From an uncultured Porphyromonas sp. (GTDB taxonomy: Bacteria; Bacteroidota; Bacteroidia; Bacteroidales; Porphyromonadaceae), in contig UQDF01000050.1 of NCBI GenBank assembly GCA_900539765.1, positions 1-15,593 on the forward strand: a stretch of DNA of 15,593 nt. Reading direction: 5' to 3'. Positions 14,024 to 15,593 of this stretch are shown piece by piece. The notes beneath the pieces are model-generated. The model did not search any database, had not been told where the DNA came from, and saw only the letters and a list, made by a program, of their open reading frames with translations. A program made the translations under genes and the position numbers. The stretch's first letter is position 1, and every line of letters starts with the position of its first letter.

Positions 14024-15478
14024 ATGAAACACTCTATATTATATACCATTACGCTCGCTCTCGTTGCTCTAGCGATGCTATGGATACCAGCAGAAGGGGT
14101 AGCTCAGGAGGCGCCTAATCCACTAGATGGACTCAGAGCTAGCTCGCAGACGGTCGTCACCAGGCAGGGGGAGAGGGCAGTCGTAGACTTTGACATAGAC
14201 CTCTCCAATATGAAGCGACTCAATAGCAATACGGTGCTACAGGTAGTGCCGACGCTACGAGCCAACGATGGTTCTGACCAGCTTGAGCTGCCAGAGATCT
14301 CTATATCGGGTCGTACACGTGCTATCATGCTACGTCGTATGGGCGAGGAGGTCGATATAGTGCGTAGCAAAAGCGGGGAGCAGTACTACCACTACACGAC
14401 AGAGGTACCTTTTGCGCTATGGATGAAAGACGCCTCGCTGGTGTTTTACGCTAAGGGATATGGATGCGCTGGGTGCGACCTAGGCGACTATACCACTATG
14501 CTGACACCCAATGCGCTAGCTCCGCTCTATCAGCCCACCTATCGCTATGAGATGCTCGTCCCTGAGGGCGAGGAAACCAAGAGACGTGAGGAGAGCCTCA
14601 CGGCGATGATCACCTTCCCAGTTAGCAAGACGAATCTGAATCTAAACCTCGGGAACAATCGCGCTGAGGTCAAGCGTATAGACCAGAAGCTCCTGGAGCT
14701 CACCACCAATAGTGCTCTGACGGTCGATGCGCTCTCATTGACTGGATATGCTTCGCCAGAGGGTAGTGCTGAGCTCAACCAGAGACTCTCTGAGGGTCGT
14801 GTCGAGAGCATAGCTGCTTACCTCGTACGCACCTATCCACGCTTCAAGGGGCACTACACCTCACGCGCTATGGGTGCCGACTGGGACGGACTAAAAGCCG
14901 CCATCGAGGAGAGTAGCGTAGAGCATAAGGAGCAGATCCTCCAGATACTCCAGGAGCGACCCGCCAGCGAGCGCACCGCAGCCCTACGTGCTATAGACAA
15001 TGGCAAGACCTATGCTCACCTGCTACAGACTTACTACCCGCCACTCCGTCGTACCGTCATCACCTTCTCCTTTGTCGTCAAGGGCTTTGACCTAACCGAG
15101 GCCAAGGAGGTGATCAAGAAGCACCCGACACACCTCAGCCTAGCCGAGGTCAACCTGGTGGCTAATAGTTACCCCGCCGGCAGTGACGAGCGCTATCAGA
15201 CCTGGGTGATCGCTGCAGAAGCCTTCCCCAACGCTGTCGAGCCTGCTACCAATGCCGCTATTATGGACTTTGAGGCAGGACGCTATGCACAGGCCGTCAA
15301 GCTACTAGAGCGCTGTAAGCAGAATACAAAGCTCTACACTATGCTAGGCATCGCCTACGCTTACAACGGACAGTACGACAACGCTCGTACCTACCTAACC
15401 AAGGCTGCTCAGCTCGGACTGCCCGATGCTCAGTACAACCTCGATGAGTTCCTACACTTTATGCAGGACAACTTCTAA
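14024..15478 (+). CDS. DUF3868 / OmpA-like domain protein with C-terminal TPR-like repeat
   Basis: This 484-residue exported protein has a signal peptide with likely cleavage after A27 (EGVA|Q). Its N-terminal region, about 30-165, is DUF3868-like, with VDFDIDLSNM, RNxxLQVVPTL-type strands and a CAGC motif (C148, C151). The OmpA-like domain, about 195-355, has LTGYASPEGS (239-248), N252 and R259. C-terminal helices, about 365-480, include AVKLLERC and YAYNGQYDNARTYLTKAAQLG, which look like TPR or Sel1 repeats. The OmpA peptidoglycan-binding Asp position holds S244 while the Arg is kept, as in the GYASPEG subgroup of Bacteroidota. It follows the DUF3575 gene by 31 bases and is probably in one operon. 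Proteins of this type are associated with fimbrial loci. A periplasmic or outer-membrane scaffold role is an inference. Confidence 0.83.
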   Translation: MKHSILYTITLALVALAMLWIPAEGVAQEAPNPLDGLRASSQTVVTRQGERAVVDFDIDLSNMKRLNSNTVLQVVPTLRANDGSDQLELPEISISGRTRAIMLRRMGEEVDIVRSKSGEQYYHYTTEVPFALWMKDASLVFYAKGYGCAGCDLGDYTTMLTPNALAPLYQPTYRYEMLVPEGEETKRREESLTAMITFPVSKTNLNLNLGNNRAEVKRIDQKLLELTTNSALTVDALSLTGYASPEGSAELNQRLSEGRVESIAAYLVRTYPRFKGHYTSRAMGADWDGLKAAIEESSVEHKEQILQILQERPASERTAALRAIDNGKTYAHLLQTYYPPLRRTVITFSFVVKGFDLTEAKEVIKKHPTHLSLAEVNLVANSYPAGSDERYQTWVIAAEAFPNAVEPATNAAIMDFEAGRYAQAVKLLERCKQNTKLYTMLGIAYAYNGQYDNARTYLTKAAQLGLPDAQYNLDEFLHFMQDNF

Positions 15479-15523
15479 GCAGATAATCAAACTAAATATT
15501 CACCACTAATCAAATCAACTATT

Positions 15524-15593
15524 ATGAAAAGTAAGCTTCGCACATTCCAGTGTCAAGTGCAACACACTTACAAATGTAGGAAAAAAACTTCAT
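15524..15593 (+). CDS. Possible start of a further gene, cut by the window edge
   Basis: An ATG at 15524, 45 bases after the preceding stop and after an AT-rich stretch typical of Bacteroidota initiation regions, opens a frame (MKSKLRTFQ...) that stays open for 23 codons to the right edge. The visible part is basic, contains two Cys (C10, C19) and is not yet a recognisable signal peptide. By context it could be a fimbrillin or another fimbrial component, but the visible residues do not show this. Confidence 0.4.
   Translation, partial: MKSKLRTFQCQVQHTYKCRKKTS

Overview
The window looks like chromosomal DNA of a Bacteroidota bacterium, most likely a Porphyromonas-type member of the Bacteroidales. 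The reasons are the gene families present (a lamin-tail/OadG decarboxylase subunit, a carboxypeptidase-regulatory-domain TonB receptor, and DUF3575 and DUF3868/OmpA-like proteins), the near absence of Shine-Dalgarno sites, and repeated TAnnTTTG -7 promoter boxes in gaps between genes. All ten complete genes are on the + strand. The genus is an inference.

Positions 1-2301 hold two membrane subunits of a Na+-pumping biotin-dependent decarboxylase, probably methylmalonyl-CoA decarboxylase. The gamma-type anchor carries a secreted lamin-tail domain, and the beta carboxybiotin decarboxylase/Na+ pump follows directly, with no biotin carrier gene between them. Positions 2302-6787 form a membrane-homeostasis block: ftsH (AAA+ zinc protease), a strong hairpin, cdsA (CDP-diacylglycerol synthase), and a polysaccharide flippase-like gene starting at GTG 4 bases after cdsA.

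Positions 6788-7047 are a gap with two back-to-back perfect hairpins and a promoter. Next come a P1B-type Zn2+/Cd2+/Pb2+-class exporter without an N-terminal metal-binding domain, a gap with a long palindrome and a 12-base tandem repeat, a TonB-dependent outer-membrane receptor whose promoter box sits only 5 bases from its start codon, and a second, RfbX/Wzx-like flippase.

Positions 12879-13413 are a long non-coding region with a nested palindrome, three spaced copies of a TTGTCCG repeat and a promoter. It leads into a DUF3575 outer-membrane-type protein and a DUF3868/OmpA-like/TPR protein, each with a CxxC motif. In Bacteroidales such pairs commonly precede fimbrillin genes, so the window probably ends at the entry to a fimbrial (type V pilus-like) operon. 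A possible third gene begins at 15524 and runs off the right edge.

No RNA gene, CRISPR array or insertion sequence was recognised. No clearly new multi-gene system is visible. The most interesting points are the lamin-tail decarboxylase subunit, the near-leaderless TonB receptor, the intergenic palindromes and repeats, and the control region and CxxC pairing of the fimbrial-type locus.
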